A stretch of 51,300 nucleotides of DNA from Spirogloea muscicola (GCA_009602725.1 WELB01000010.1:1269320-1320619); one strand, 5' to 3'; positions 30,072-41,814 are shown, numbered from the stretch's first letter. The notes: generated by a model not told the origin, from the sequence alone. Made by a program: numbers and translations.

Positions 30072-30661
30072 TCGGTGACAGAAGGGCTTCGTATCTGCCA
30101 TCTAGTAATCAGGCATCCATTAGCGACCATTATGTTTTTGACCCGTGGTTACTGAGCGGGTTAATCTGCTGTTGGTTATGTAGGTCATTAGATGTGCTTG
30201 CCTTTGTACTTGGCCATGTGGCCTTCGTTTCTTTCAAATACAAGAACTTCCTCTCAGGGGCTGGGGCTGTAGATAGCCAGCCCAGAAAGAGATAACAATC
30301 GGTCAAAGGGCCGAAAGGCTCCTAAAACACACAGGAGACTACAGCGGATGGGAAGAAAAGTCGCTTTTCAGGAGATGGCTCTGATAGGTCAGCCCAGAAT
30401 GAAGAAGGTTGGGAGCTTATCAGGGCCAATTTAAGTAACCCCAAAGGGACTCTCCCAAAGGAGAAAAATTCGTGTATTTGAAACGAACGAAGGCCAAATG
30501 GCCAAGTACAAAGGCAAGCACAGCAATAGACCTACGTGACCTACAGCAGGTTGACCCGCTTAGTAACCACGGGTCAAAACACAGTGGTCGCTAATTGATG
30601 CCTGAATACTAGATGGCAGACACGAAGCCCATCTGCCACCAACTAGAGCTCGCCCAGCTTT
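30053..30661. repeat. long imperfect inverted repeat, arms about 190-200 bases
   Basis: The left arm begins AAAGCTGGGCGAGCTCTAGT at 30053 and runs to about 30245. The right arm ends with its complement ACTAGAGCTCGCCCAGCTTT at 30661 and starts about 30468. Shared internal words include GCGACCA, GACCCGTGGTTACT and TGCTTGCCTTTGTACTTGGC. I estimate more than 80% identity by eye. The roughly 220-base centre carries shorter repeat-family copies. A transcript would fold into a long hairpin. Confidence 0.85.
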
Positions 30662-31133
30662 CACAGCCCTCGCCCCCTGAAGGGCGAGGGCTGTGAAACG
30701 CCAGCCCGAAACGAATTGGACAAAGTCCGAAGGGGCCGGAAAGCCAGAGAAGACGGCGACAAGTAACTTCGTGCGGCGGCAAGGTCAGGTGTCCTCGAGA
30801 GAGAACTAGACCTCCAACCCCCGCCAGCGCTAACGGAGAGCCGCGCGCAGCGGCGCGCCGGCTCGCCGCCGCCGCCGCCAACGCCGCCGCCGACGCCGCC
30901 GCCCCCGACGCGCTGCCGCCGCCGCCGCCGCCGCCGCCTTCAAAAACGACGCCGTCAAGCTCGAAAACCTGCGACGGCTGCGCAGTGACATTGTGCCGGC
31001 GGCTACTCTTGCGGGGCACATCCGTTGCTGCGAGCAGCGGCTCACCATCATACAGCAACGTCCCACAAGGAGTTGCGCGTGACCGCCCTTCCAGTGGAGT
31101 ACTTGCCTGACATCTTGCGCCGTGTGGTCCTCC

Positions 31134-34100
31134 ATGGCCATCCACTTCAAATTTAGGAGCGCTGTCGACTTTGACAGCCTGAATATTGATGGACATTTCA
31201 TCTCAGTTGGCAACTTGAAAGAGCGAATCATTGAGCACAAAAACCTCGGAAATGGCCTCAATTTTGACCTCGTCATTACGAATGCACAGACCTCAGAAGG
31301 TCGGATCTCGGTCCACGCTTAAGCCGTTATTCCACCTAAGTTTCGTACACAGCTGCAGCCTACAGATACATCAGCTGCGTGCGAGTGCAACAAAGCGAGG
31401 CACTGTGGCGCTTGCATTCCGAGTCTTCCATGACAACTCATGCCCTGTGCTTCTCGGTTATCATTGTTGTAGTAGCTTCACAGGCACGAGGGGTGATACG
31501 ACCTCTTTGAAGTACTTGTGGTTTCAGTGTTTAGTTCTTCCGTGGTCTAGAAGCCTGTACGTTGGTGACCTGCTGTGTCTCAGAAACTTGATCCAGAGTT
31601 CCTTGAAGGTTGCAGTGTAACAACTTGCAGATGCTTTCGAATTACAGATTACACTGACGACGCTTTTTTGGTGCCACGGAACACGAGTGTCATCATTAAG
31701 AGAGTTCCAGCAACGCGGTCTAGACCGGCCTTGCAGGCCCAAACAAAGTATCCCTCATTGTCCCTTATGGGACATGCTGCAAGTGCCATTGTGTGGGATG
31801 CTTCTTCTTTCAGCTAGTTTTCAAGGGATATCAAATGCCTATAACAGCAGTTGATGAGTGGTTGCTGCCACAAATTTTAGAGTTAATAGAGTAAACTAGT
31901 GCAGTTCTGCAATAGGACAGCATCTGGAAAGATGAAGACAGTCCGCATTTGCTACCCTGAAAGTATAGTGATACGCTGGCTTTGTTGCAGGTCGTCCAGC
32001 TCGCAGCAGCCTTCACCAGAGAAGGTACATCCCTGCTGCTACTTGTGATCCTCAGGCATCTGTAGGGAATGCTTAGGCTTTGACCTCATAATTTATTATG
32101 TCACACGAGATGTTTTCCAATCTTAGAGGTTGCAAGCTTGATCTATGTAGGTAGTCTACTGCGCTGATGGCTTTCCTAGGCATCTGCAGAGCACAGGGCC
32201 AATGACTACCAGCAGACCTGCTGCTGTGGAGGATGTCATGGATGACTTTGGAACGGACTTGTATGCAGTCCCAACACCTGTAGCATTGAAGAAGAGTGCT
32301 GTGGATTCGGATGAGGCAAGCAAGATCGCTGCCATGGTCAGCAAGGACTACTCTGACTGGCAGAGGTATATCATTGCAAGTAACATACAAGTCTTGAAAT
32401 CTGATGAGTTTATGCGCTGGGTGTCTCGACTAAATCTGGACGCTTGACCTGACCTCGACCTGACCTCTCTCTGGTCAGAGCGAGCCAGTAATCCATCCTG
32501 TACTTTCAAGATTCACTGCCTGCTCACACTAAGCACGTTCGGTTGGTGTGCAGACAAACCCAGGAAGCGGGTGTAGGTGGACGCGGCTTTGGCAGAGGTG
32601 GTTATGGGAAAGGCTCAGGAGGACGTGGTAGGGTCCGTGAAGCCTGCAACGAAGCATTGTGCAGTGAAGCTTCCTTCTTCGGAAGAAATGGGCTTCAGTT
32701 TCGATTGCAAATGCTTGCTCTGTGCTGTCCTTAATAGTGCCTGATAAATTGTCAGCGGCGTCCTGAGCACATTCGCAAGTTGTGGTATCGTTCACTAGGT
32801 CAGCAATTTGGCAGAACGTCTGCTCCTCCGGTTGGATACATCTGTCATCGCTGTGGCCAAGCAGGTGAAACTCAACGTTTACTGCACTACATTGCTGCTG
32901 TAACAACCTTCAATGCGCTAAATTGCCAGATTGACTCACTCCAATCCTTGGTCTGTCTTTGACAGCAACTATGGATAAGAGTGCAACTTACAGTACAAGT
33001 ATATATGCAGGTCATTACATTCAGCAATGTCCAACAAATGGTGATCCTGCTTATGACGCCAGAAGAGTAAAATTGCCTGTTGGGATACCCCGCACACGAC
33101 TTAAAGCCGATGAGGAGGGCACCTATATATTACCAGATGGCTCAGTTGCAACTATGCAGCCAGATGAGTAAGGGGCTGTGGTCTACCCACTATTATGTGT
33201 TGTTGTATGCAGCCAGACGAGTAAGGGGCTGTCGTCTACCCACTAATTTGTGTTGTTGTTAGTCAAACAAGAGCTGTAGCTGCTTACAGCTGCTGCTTGC
33301 TGCAGGCTCTGAATCGTATGGGTCTAGCATTACTGCTTGAGCAGCAAGGGCTGGTGGCACATTGTGACTGCATCTGCAAGTAGGACTCATTGGTCTCCTG
33401 TTTCGGCTACCATTGCTTCATTGCAGACAATCCTTTCGGAAGGAGGCAGATGTCTTTCTGTCCATGCGGCCTCAAGCTCTAGAAGTTCCTCCTGAGCTGC
33501 AGTGCCCGTTGTGCCACCGTATCTTTCGAGACGCCGTCTTGATTCCTTGCTGTCAGTATAGTTTTTGCGACCAGTGTAAGTAGTGGCAATATCCCTCATT
33601 GACAAGTATTGACCTTGGCACTATGTCTTATGAAAGATCACTTGCGCTAGCCTTATTGTGAACCTGAGGAAACTCGAGCTGAGCAGGGCCAATGCAATTT
33701 TAATTTCAAATTTAAGCTATTGGCTTCCGACAAGAAGCTGTGCAGAGTGTAAGGTGTCATTGCAGCAGGAGAACTTCTTTAGTTTGTAGGTTATCACTTG
33801 CTGAAAGCACGGTACATAGTATATTGACTTTCACATGAGTGTCTGCTAGTGCTTATGTAAGCTTAAGTCTTGTCATTCGGTATAATCCATTGCAAAGATA
33901 CTGTTGATATACTTATGTAGGGTGGCGACAAATCTTAGATCGAAAAGAAGGATCTGACTGCCAGAGAAATGATGTCCTGATCACGAGGTTCTCATGCTTG
34001 CAGGCATACGACAGGAGCTTATTACAAAAGGCAGGTGTCCACAGTGTGGGTCAACAAAATACAAGAATGATGACCTGCTACCAAATATTGCACTGCGGCA

Positions 34101-36740
34101 GGCGATTGAACGTTTTATGGAACAGCAGGTTGCCAGCGGCAGTGGAGCTGATGATCAATCAGGCCGCCCAAAAGGTGCCCTTTCCTTGTGATCTGAGCGT
34201 TGTGCAAGAGGCAAATGTCTTGTCAAGTTCCTGCACATGTGGTTTGCATAGGCGTAAGATCAACTGCATGTATGTTTTACAAAGTGCCGTTCTTTGCAGA
34301 GACTTCGTCAGCTCCTATCCGAGCTGTCTCTGGCACTACTCGATCGCAGCTGAGTGTACCACCTGCACTCAGTCGGCAGCAGTCTGACCGTGGCTCAGCT
34401 GAAAGCGCTCCAGCGGCCAGTGGCACTTCTCAGCAGGCTCCTCCTCCTTCAAAGCCAGAAGATAAGGAGGAGAAGGTGGCAGAGGCAACACCTGTAGTTG
34501 AGAGTCAGCAGACTGTCAAGCTAACAGATGCTTACGGAACACCAGAGCCAGATGCACTTCTTAGCAAGGAGAGAAGCAGGGAGAAGGCAACAAGCGATGT
34601 AAAACCTCTTGAGGAAGGATGTCAGTACACATACATCGCTCGCTTTTGCATGGAGGCATGATAGACATTGCAGGCATATAAGACATTGCTGTCTCCTTAA
34701 TCATGTCTGTATATACAGCGTAAGCTTCAGGCTTTCCGTGATGACGAGGCACACGTATCTATACAGTGGGTGGTTGTTACATATAGCTGCATGTGAATAG
34801 CTCAATTGACCTTATTAGCTGCCATGTTTTGTATACTTGCAGTCAAGAGGAGGAGGAAAAAGAAAATACGAACAGCTGTGCTGCCCGGTAAGCTGTCAAC
34901 TTTATCTCCCAGCCCAGTTCTGTATCGGCACTCATGGCAGCTGCCACTGTTGCCATCTGTCCAAACACCTGAAAATCTGTCCAAACACCTTACAAGTCTC
35001 TGTGTTTGCTTTGCAGGTCCTCTTGACAATGGAGGTGGCCATCTTGGTGCCCAGCATGTACGACACAGTCTCTTGCCTGACCGAGCAGCAATACCATGCA
35101 AGGAACTTTACGGTTCTGAGAGCTGCCTCGTCTTGGCTGCTTAACATCTCCTTGATGCAGTTCTCTCTGGTATGTGCAGATTGATGGCCGATGCCAGAAT
35201 TGTGGCAGCCGGGATCATATACTTCGAGACTGTCCTGATCAAAATATGCCTTTCCAGCATCCGCGTCCTGAAATCATTGGGCAAGGTGAGGAGTATGCAA
35301 CAACTGCGTGAGATCATCTCTATATATGCGGAAGTTGCTCTATCTTGCTGCACACCTCACATTGTTGAGCTGCGCACTGCGAACGGCTGTATGATGTTTC
35401 TGGCGATTAGCAAATGAGCATAGTCTGTATCACTCAAAGCCATGAGATGTGGTACATCGTCACAGGTAGTCGCATGCTGCCCGGGGCTGCAAGCCGGGAG
35501 TATTTCTGGGGGGGCGGAGCAGCAGGGCCTGTTCCCTTCATGCAGCAGGATTCTTACTTCAATCGCAACTTCATGGAGGGCAGCTTTTACAGGCCAGGGC
35601 TGGGGATGATGCCCTGGAATGGGCCCATGGCAGGCCCAAGCTTGCCATATGGGCCTTCTTTTGCACACCCACATTTTGGACCCGGACCCATGCAAGGGTT
35701 GGTGCCTAGGCTTTCAATAATCTGATTGCAGGACTTGGAGAGACGCATTTGAGCTATAGCAGAGAGGCAACATTTCATTGTGGTGTCACAGGTCTTGTAG
35801 ATTGTTAGTCATTTCCTCATCAAACTTACTGGAACTGTACATCCATATGCCGGCGTGCCAGGAGGGCTTCTTCAAAGTTGACATTGCAGCTGGGTCTGTC
35901 TGCAGGGGCTTCATGGGGGGGCTGCCAGGAATGCACATGGGCATGCCGCCGGGCATGCTGCCGGGAAGATTACCTGGCCCAGGATATCCGGTGGACACTC
36001 CTCCGCTCACTAGGGAGGAGTTCATGCTGATGCAGGATCGAGCACGGCGGCGGCTTTCAACAAGCGCTGCATTGGGGTCTGACCATCGGCAGGAGAGAAA
36101 ACGTAGAAGAGTTGAGCCGCCATTAGAGGCGGTCAAGCGCTTGCAGCAGCGCGAGGAGCGCAACGAGCGCAGCGATGCCCGGTCTGTTGAGCCCGCGCGG
36201 AAGCGGGAGAAGAAACGGCACGATGACGAGAGGGCTCAGGGGGATGAGAGCCTTGCAAATATCACGGGAGACTACAACAGCAAGGCTGTGAGAGTGGACA
36301 AGAGCAGCAGCCATGGTCGGCTCCTGCGGAAGGAAAAGAGTATTCGACGGTCAGGATCTAAAGGCAAGATTGACGGAGTCCAGGACGTTATTGAGGCGCC
36401 CAACGAGACGCCCAGCAGGCGGCACCACCACAAGCGCCGGCCAATGGAGGTTGAGGACCTAGTGGTGCCGTTCGAGGAGGAGAAGGGTAAGAAGGCCGGC
36501 GAGGGCAGGGGTCGCAGCGGCAGCGAAGGGGCAGGTGAGGACAGTAAGCCCTCTAAGGTCAAATACCAGAGCAAGAAGCAGCGTTCCAGCAGCAAGCAGG
36601 CTAATCAAAGCATGCCGGAAGCAGATGGCAGTAGTGCCGGAGATGACCGGTGGCCACTCGAAGATGCCAGTTCGCCTGCTGCTCTGCACTATGATTACCA
36701 TGTCAAGCACCAGGGTCACCACTCGCACTCTGGCAAGTAA
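31134..36740 (+). CDS. RBBP6/PQT3-like E3 ubiquitin ligase (DWNN, zinc knuckles, RING)
   Basis: Nuclear ubiquitin ligase family linked to mRNA 3'-end processing (RBBP6, yeast Mpe1) and, in plants, PQT3. Exon 1 (31134-31299) starts MAIHFKFRSAVDFDSLNIDG, the DWNN ubiquitin-like domain. Exon 2 from 31648 completes it (YTDDAFLVPRNTSVIIKRVP). A later exon reads DDFGTDLYAVPTPVALKKS, then a glycine/arginine-rich exon (about 32550-32630). The CCHC knuckle CHRCGQAGHYIQQC is split by an intron (about 32830-33030) and followed by RVKLPVGIPRTRLKADEEG. The C4C4 RING is QCPLCHRIFRDAVLIPCCQY and SFCDQC (33427-33575), then IRQELITKGRCPQCGSTKYK (about 34005). A second CCHC knuckle, CQNCGSRDHILRDC, lies at about 35190-35235. 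The tail is Met/Pro/Gly-rich, then a basic/serine-rich region ending in a histidine cluster (stop 36740). The ATG giving MAIHFKF was preferred over an in-frame upstream GTG. Confidence 0.92.
33150..33262 (+). repeat. tandem duplication across an exon/intron boundary
   Basis: The segment TATGCAGCCAGATGAGTAAG plus GGGCTGTGGTCTACCCACTA and TTGTGTTGTTG-type end is repeated directly (second unit TATGCAGCCAGACGAGTAAG, about 33206). The first unit spans the end of the exon encoding VATMQPDE and its donor GTAAGG (33168). The second unit lies in the intron but keeps the acceptor-like TTGTATGCAG and the same donor. Confidence 0.8.
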
Positions 36741-37449
36741 CTCTTAGAGAGACCAGTGCGCAAGTAAGCCTGGTGGCAGCGGATATCACATTGATATCCT
36801 TTAAATTGGACGCTCTGGACTTTGCAGTCACTGGATGAGGTTCCGAAGGCCTTGCGCCAGCTTTCAAGTTCCTTACTGCAGTCAAAGTTACTTTCGAGCC
36901 TGCTTATCCACATGAGAGGGCCACCATAGCATTGTACAGGGCGACACTGCACGTGCGCATATCATGTAACCGAAGAGTTGACGTGATGTTATGCAAATCT
37001 GGCCACAGTCAAGTTGCAACTCCCTTTTCCTTCAAGCTTTTGCAGGCAGTGAGTTTTGGCACGTGGAACCTGTGATAGACCTGATATTCAATAACAGGCT
37101 TCAATTCAATTCAAAGTGCTGTTGGACACCTGACATAAGTGGATAATTAAGCCAAGTGCGTTTGAGCATGGGGGCAAGAGAAATAGAGAAATGTCATTGT
37201 CAGCAATTAGTTGCTGCTAGGTGCATGGCCGCCGGGCGGGGAATAGACAATTGCTAGGAAGTCGGAGTGGTCAGGTCTGTACAACTTAAGCGGAGGTCTA
37301 TCACACTAGCTATTAATGCTCAATGTGGAAGGTAAACAGTAATCTGCTGAGCAAGTAGAGCCCAGCAGTCGGAGCTGGCGGCCGCAGCTCGGGGCTGCTG
37401 AAGCCAGCCATTCTCGGTCGCTATGTACATTCTAAGAGTGGTCCTGTGG
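36741..37449. other. intergenic region downstream of the RBBP6-like gene
   Basis: About 700 bases of moderate GC with no gene or dispersed repeat recognised. It probably contains the 3' untranslated regions of the RBBP6-like gene and of the minus-strand fragment that follows. Confidence 0.4.
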
Positions 37450-37795
37450 CTACTCGGCGATGGCGGCAGCGTCGGCAACGGAGGCGGCAATGTGGTCGCC
37501 CAGTGCATGTGCGCGGCGAGCGAGTGTGCCCATCACAGCGCGCTTTTGGGTCTCCAGCTCCGCGAGCGCGAGCTGCAGGCGGCACTGGGCGGCGGCGCTC
37601 GCGGCGGCGTGCCGGGCGTCCAGCGCGGACGCCGCTGCGAGCTCGCGCCGGAGGAAGAAGGCAGCGGCGCAGGTCTCGACGCGGGCCTCCGCCACAACGG
37701 CCTCGGCCTTGGCCTGCAGCTCCGCGAGGACACCTGTGTGCTCCGGGGCCCCGGCGAGCCGCGCACGCACGGCGACGAGCGCAGGGGTCACTTCC

Positions 37796-37828
<33 letters not shown>
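37450..37828 (-). CDS. unrecognised alanine-rich coiled-coil fragment, 5' end in gap
   Basis: A minus-strand frame entering from the gap ends at a TAG at 37450-37452. It reads TPALVAVRARLAGAPEHTG, LAELQAKAEAVVAEARVE, FLRRELAAASALDARH and LALAELETQKRAVMGTLARR. Heptad-like leucine/alanine spacing suggests a helical coiled coil of about 115 visible residues. I do not recognise the family. The opposite strand also has a long open frame with transit-peptide-like composition, a consequence of the GC bias, so even the strand is not certain. Confidence 0.35.
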
Positions 37829-38141
37829 NNNNNNNNNNNNNNNNNNNNNNNNNNNNNNNNNNNNNNNNNNNNNNNNNNNNNNNNNNNNNNNNNNNNNNNN
37901 NNNNNNNNNNNNNNNNNNNNNNNNNNNNNNNNNNNNNNNNNNNNNNNNNNNNNNNNNNNNNNNNNNNNNNNNNNNNNNNNNNNNNNNNNNNNNNNNNNNN
38001 NNNNNNNNNNNNNNNNNNNNNNNNNNNNNNNNNNNNNNNNNNNNNNNNNNNNNNNNNNNNNNNNNNNNNNNNNNNNNNNNNNNNNNNNNNNNNNNNNNNN
38101 NNNNNNNNNNNNNNNNNNNNNNNNNNNNNNNNNNNNNNNNN
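37829..38141. other. assembly gap (313 N)
   Basis: Both edges are pure triplet runs (GCC repeats on the left, GGC repeats on the right), so an unsequenced or collapsed trinucleotide tract is the likely cause. Open frames passing through the gap are meaningless. Confidence 0.95.
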
Positions 38142-38157
38142 GGCGGCGGCGGCGGCC

Positions 38158-38220
38158 ATGGCGGCGGCTGCGGCGGCGACGGCGCCGGCGCAGTCGGGAT
38201 GGGCGCGGCTGAGGCGGCAG
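38158..38220 (+). CDS. possible first exon of a plus-strand gene
   Basis: ATG in good context gives MAAAAAATAPAQSGWARLRR followed by a typical donor (CAG|GTAGGC). The short leader resembles the start of small SNARE-like proteins, but no following exon could be found before the repeat island. It may be chance in GC-repeat DNA. Confidence 0.2.
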
Positions 38221-39192
38221 GTAGGCGGCCTGCAGGAAGCGGCGGGATAAGGCAGGCCCACGAGGGGGACGCGCGGCTGCCGATAGCTTGTCGGTAAGCC
38301 CTCAAGTTTGCCGTCAAGTATCCGTTCGTCTCCAGCACCTGGCTGCTCTTTGGACCTGGCGTGTCTTTGAAAGCCACCGGGCGTCTGCCGGTAAATGCAT
38401 TAAGCTTAGCGAGGAGTTAGCGGGGAGCTCGCAGCACCGCCCCCGATTGCGCCGCCGCGCAATCAGTGGCGCCGCCCCGCCGGCCACCCCCGTGGGGCAC
38501 GCCCGCCGGCCGCCGCTGTCCTCGATGTCGCTGTCTTCGTTGCAGCGGAATCACGGACTCTGTCAAACCTGCCTGCCGGCGAGATTAGGCGATATTGCTT
38601 CAAGCTCGCGGCAGCAGGGAAGACTAAATTCTCAAGGTCAGCTTCTGTGCGTCGCAACTTATAATTATCAAACGCGTCATCTGCGGGTGGCCGTGGGGCC
38701 CGGGGGACCGTGCGCCCGGGGATCACGGGTGGCACGCCCGATCGCAACCCCCATCGTACGGCCGCAGCGCGCCGAGCGGATCACGGCGTATCCTGGTCGC
38801 CCGTCACCGGCGACCAGCTGCCGTGGAACGACAGGGCCTGCCGCCGTCCCTTCGCCCCGGGGAGGGGCGCGTAGTCGGGCGGCCGCCGGCGGCTTTCCAC
38901 GCCCTTGCCCGACAGATTGACCGTTTGCCAGACCATCCGGTCGACCACCACCTTCTGTGTAGTCCCATGCTTGCAAGTGAACTGAGACTAGCGGGGCTGC
39001 CTCGGGGTTACTAATTAATGACAGCTCTTCAAGTTGTGAGGCGTACTGAGCTCCTATATCCTGTAGTCCCTTACGCTGTGTGTTTTAAGCGCATTTGGCC
39101 TTCTGAACCTTGTCCATCTATCTTGGGCTGGCTTCCCACAGCCCCCGCCCCATTTGGAAGAGCTCACTTCTCATCCTTTGTTTGCCCTTCCT

Positions 39193-39330
39193 TGGAAAGA
39201 AGAAGTGGCTCTCCCAATGGGAGCAAGGGCTGTGAGAAGCCAGCCCGAAAAGAATTGACAAGGTTCGAAGGGGCCAAACTACGAGCTAAGCAGCGACTGC
39301 GGGGCCTGAAGAGGCTATGGCAGAACGGGG
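39193..39330 (+). repeat. dispersed foldback-family element, copy 2
   Basis: Same order of motifs as the copy at 23825 (AAGTGGCTCTCCCAATGG, AAGGGCTGTGAGAAGCCAGC, AGAATTGACAAGGTTCGAAG, GGGGCCTGAAGAGGCT). It continues with TATGGCAGAACGGGGGAGG and GGACCACTTAGTAG, which are also present after the copy at 50308. Confidence 0.85.
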
Positions 39331-39526
39331 GAGGATGGACCACTTAGTAGTTACGAGTGAGGAGCCTCACATCCGACAGACTAGCTGCCGGTAAACTATC
39401 CCCCTTCCTTTGCTTCCTGAACGGAGCAAGCGCGGCCAGATTAACTGGTGGCTGGGAGAGGCGAAGGAATGGACTAGGTCTGAAGGAGCCGGAGTGCTAA
39501 GGACTGAGACAGCAGCAAGCGGACTC

Positions 39527-39680
39527 TCAGTAACCTCTAGTCAGTAGATGCAAATCTGAATAGCTAGCAGGCAGAAAGACGTCGCCCTGACGGAAGCCGG
39601 AGGCCGCTGCCAGAGCGCGGCCAGCGCGCAAGTGGACCGCGAAAGACAAGGACCGCTGCAAAGAGACGGCCAACCTCATC
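39527..39680 (-). repeat. repeated ORF module, copy 1
   Basis: A minus frame encodes SLQRSLSFAVHL, RAGRALAAASGFRQGDVF and PASYSDLHLLTRGY, ending in a stop at 39527. The same peptide is encoded at 49698-49840 (minus) and its DNA recurs inverted at about 50740-50870. Conservation of the frame suggests the end of a mobile-element protein, though similar DNA alone would give the same result. Confidence 0.55.
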
Positions 39681-40074
39681 CGGTAGACTTGGGCGAGGTG
39701 AATGACCGGTATGCTGGACTCGGGCTCAGCCTCCGTGTAATATATATCTCTTGCGAAAAGATCAATCTTCCACACTGCGGCCCAACTTTGTGGCAGCCCG
39801 CTCGAACTGAGAGAAGGCGCGCTGTGCGCATGAAGTTGGAAAGGAGGCCGATCCTAGCCTTACGAATGTCCTGGTAACGGGGTAATGAGTTGGCTAAGGG
39901 GGGCACTAATATCCTCGAGTGAGCACGTACATATCTGACAAGCTAAGCTGAGGAGCCAGACCACCACCACGGAAGCCATTAGCTTGGCCCAATGCACGCC
40001 CAGCACGCTGGTGTGTCGCGAGTGCCTGGGAGCGCTGTAGACTCAATGACAGCCGCAGTCTACAGCAGGCAACG

Positions 40075-41290
40075 ATGGCTTGCGGGACGCTAGAATGCCC
40101 TAAGCTACCCGCCTACCCACCCGATATCTTTTTCCGCCCGACTTCGTCGGTGGGCATCGACATGCTGTGCCAGGCCATGGAACTGCAGTGGCAGGCCTCC
40201 TCCTGCTCCAAGGTGCTCTCTCAACACTTTGTACTTCGGCCGCTCAGGCCCTCTGCCTGCAAAGCCAAGATTTTCACATCGCCAGCAGCTCATATACACA
40301 ACTACGTCTACAAGAATGCCTTTCACTGGCTGTCAGCTGCGGATTCGATGCAGCTAATCTTGATATCTGTCTCAGATCCATCTCGTAATGAGCGAGCTGC
40401 CCAGCCTTAGACGAGGTGTACAACCTGAACGGGCACTTTCTTGAGCGAACACGCTGTCAATGGCCGCACGAAGCTGCACTGCGCGTGCATGCTAACTCAG
40501 CTTTTGCTATGTTCTGCCCCCTCTGGCCGCCTCGGTATGTGAGCAGCTCTTGGCCGACCTGCCCGCTAGGCCGGAGATGGCGGTGGAGACTTCAGGCCAG
40601 CTGCAGCTTGTGACGGCCATGGACATGCCTTCGTTCTTGGAACCGTCCCGCTTAGTGTATTCTCTCTATCCTCTGGCTGAGAAGTACCTATCCTTTGAGG
40701 GTGCTAAACAACTTCGAGCATCAACATACCCCCTGGTCTGTGCACTGCATCTACGTATTGAATACAGTGTACCACATTTCCCCCTTTGCCCGCTGCCCAA
40801 ATCAGCCCAATATCGAGTTTCTGAGAGAAGCTGAGCACAAAGTCAGCGAAGTAAGCACGGGCGTGTTGCAGCACCACATTCTGGTCATATACGTCTCCGT
40901 CAGGACATGTGCATCGTGCTATAAGCTTTGCTCTTTTTAGCCAGCAGGATATCCTCTCTGAAATATGTGCTAATATCGACCCAAGCTGACCGACCAAGCA
41001 TGCCATAGTTTGTAACAAGGACAAGCTAAGGAGCACTGAGAACATCACTGTACCATCGCCTGAGACGACTGATCGCAAGGAAGACTCACAGGAGCTGCTG
41101 CACGACTGCTTGACCCAAACATAGTACGAGGATTGGCAATGTGGAATGCTAATGGCGTTTGGTGTGCCGCAGCAAGACCAAAGAGCCGCCTGTCCACCAC
41201 AAAATTGACAACCTGGCCTACAAGAGTATAGCCCTGACGGGAGCCATATACAGTGACTAGCGCCCAAGTGGTCTTGCAGATGCAGGGCTG
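40075..41290. other. coding-like sequence on both strands, gene structure unresolved
   Basis: Several stretches look protein-coding but no family is recognised. On the plus strand: PKLPAYPPDIFFRPTSSVG (about 40090-40150) and LADLPARPEMAVETSGQLQL with FLEPSRLVYSLYPLAEKYLS (about 40545-40700). On the minus strand: TTWALVTVYGSRQGYTLVGQ and VVNFVVDRRLFGLAAAHQTP (about 41090-41270). These may be exons of two small genes or remnants of a mobile element that flanks the repeat island. Confidence 0.3.
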
Positions 41291-41814
41291 TAGCATGAGC
41301 GGTTGTTAGTCGACGGGCTGATGTGATTGTTGTCCTCTACCAGGACCTGTTCCAGAGATGCAGTCTGTGTACCACTCAGCTCAGATTACCACTCCCAATG
41401 CCACAAGCAACCAAGTCAAAGCAACGTGACAGGGTCATATTAAGCATTGCAACAAACAGAAGGACTGGCAGATCTGGCCCTTTACCTCCTTTCCTTTTGG
41501 ATTATCATATATCTTTCCCCACCCTTGCTTTTCGTGCTTCTTATTGAAAATCAGGTCAAAAATGGTGCTCCAAGTGTGTCTGTAGCCTTGTATACATTGA
41601 ATGAGCAAGTAATCGAATTTTCATAGACAAGCAAAGCAGCAGGTAGCCCATAGAACACGTCTGACTGACCGAGACTTCCTTGCAATTGCAATGCATGCCC
41701 ATTGCGGTTGCGAAGAAAGAGTGCCATGCCAACCTCAATCCCCCCTGAAAAGGCTAAGTGGTAAGTGGCCCACTTGCCTTGGGCCGAGCTGTCACATACA
41801 TTGAAGCTCAGCAA

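Larger units (their letters stand above)
27631..31133. repeat. mobile-element-rich intergenic region between divergent genes
   Basis: Three and a half kilobases with no cellular gene recognised. It contains several inverted copies of the GGGCTGGC/GCCAGCCC repeat family (about 28050-28110, 29195-29250, 29345-29500, 30245-30300, 30655-30740), a separate inverted pair at 28.8/29.0 kb, a decayed ORF at 29.5-30.07 kb and a long inverted repeat at 30.05-30.66 kb. The last 250 bases become GC-rich with a GCC run (about 30868-30948) and probably hold the RBBP6-like promoter and 5' UTR. Confidence 0.65.
38280..40074. repeat. repeat island with foldback elements
   Basis: A GC-rich block (38400-38990) with open frames on both strands but no recognised motif is followed by elements of the dispersed family. 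At about 39085-39180 a minus-oriented copy (GGGCTGGCTTCCCACAGCCC) faces a plus-oriented copy at 39193-39330, forming a hairpin around 39185. A second module at about 39425-39700 (CAAGCGCGGCCAGATTAACT, CGCCCTGACGGAAGCCGGAG) recurs at 49590-49840 and, inverted, at 50720-50985. Confidence 0.7.

Noticed and set aside
37421-38377. Frames of 250-318 codons crossing the gap
   Set aside because: They consist largely of unknown bases and triplet-repeat translation.
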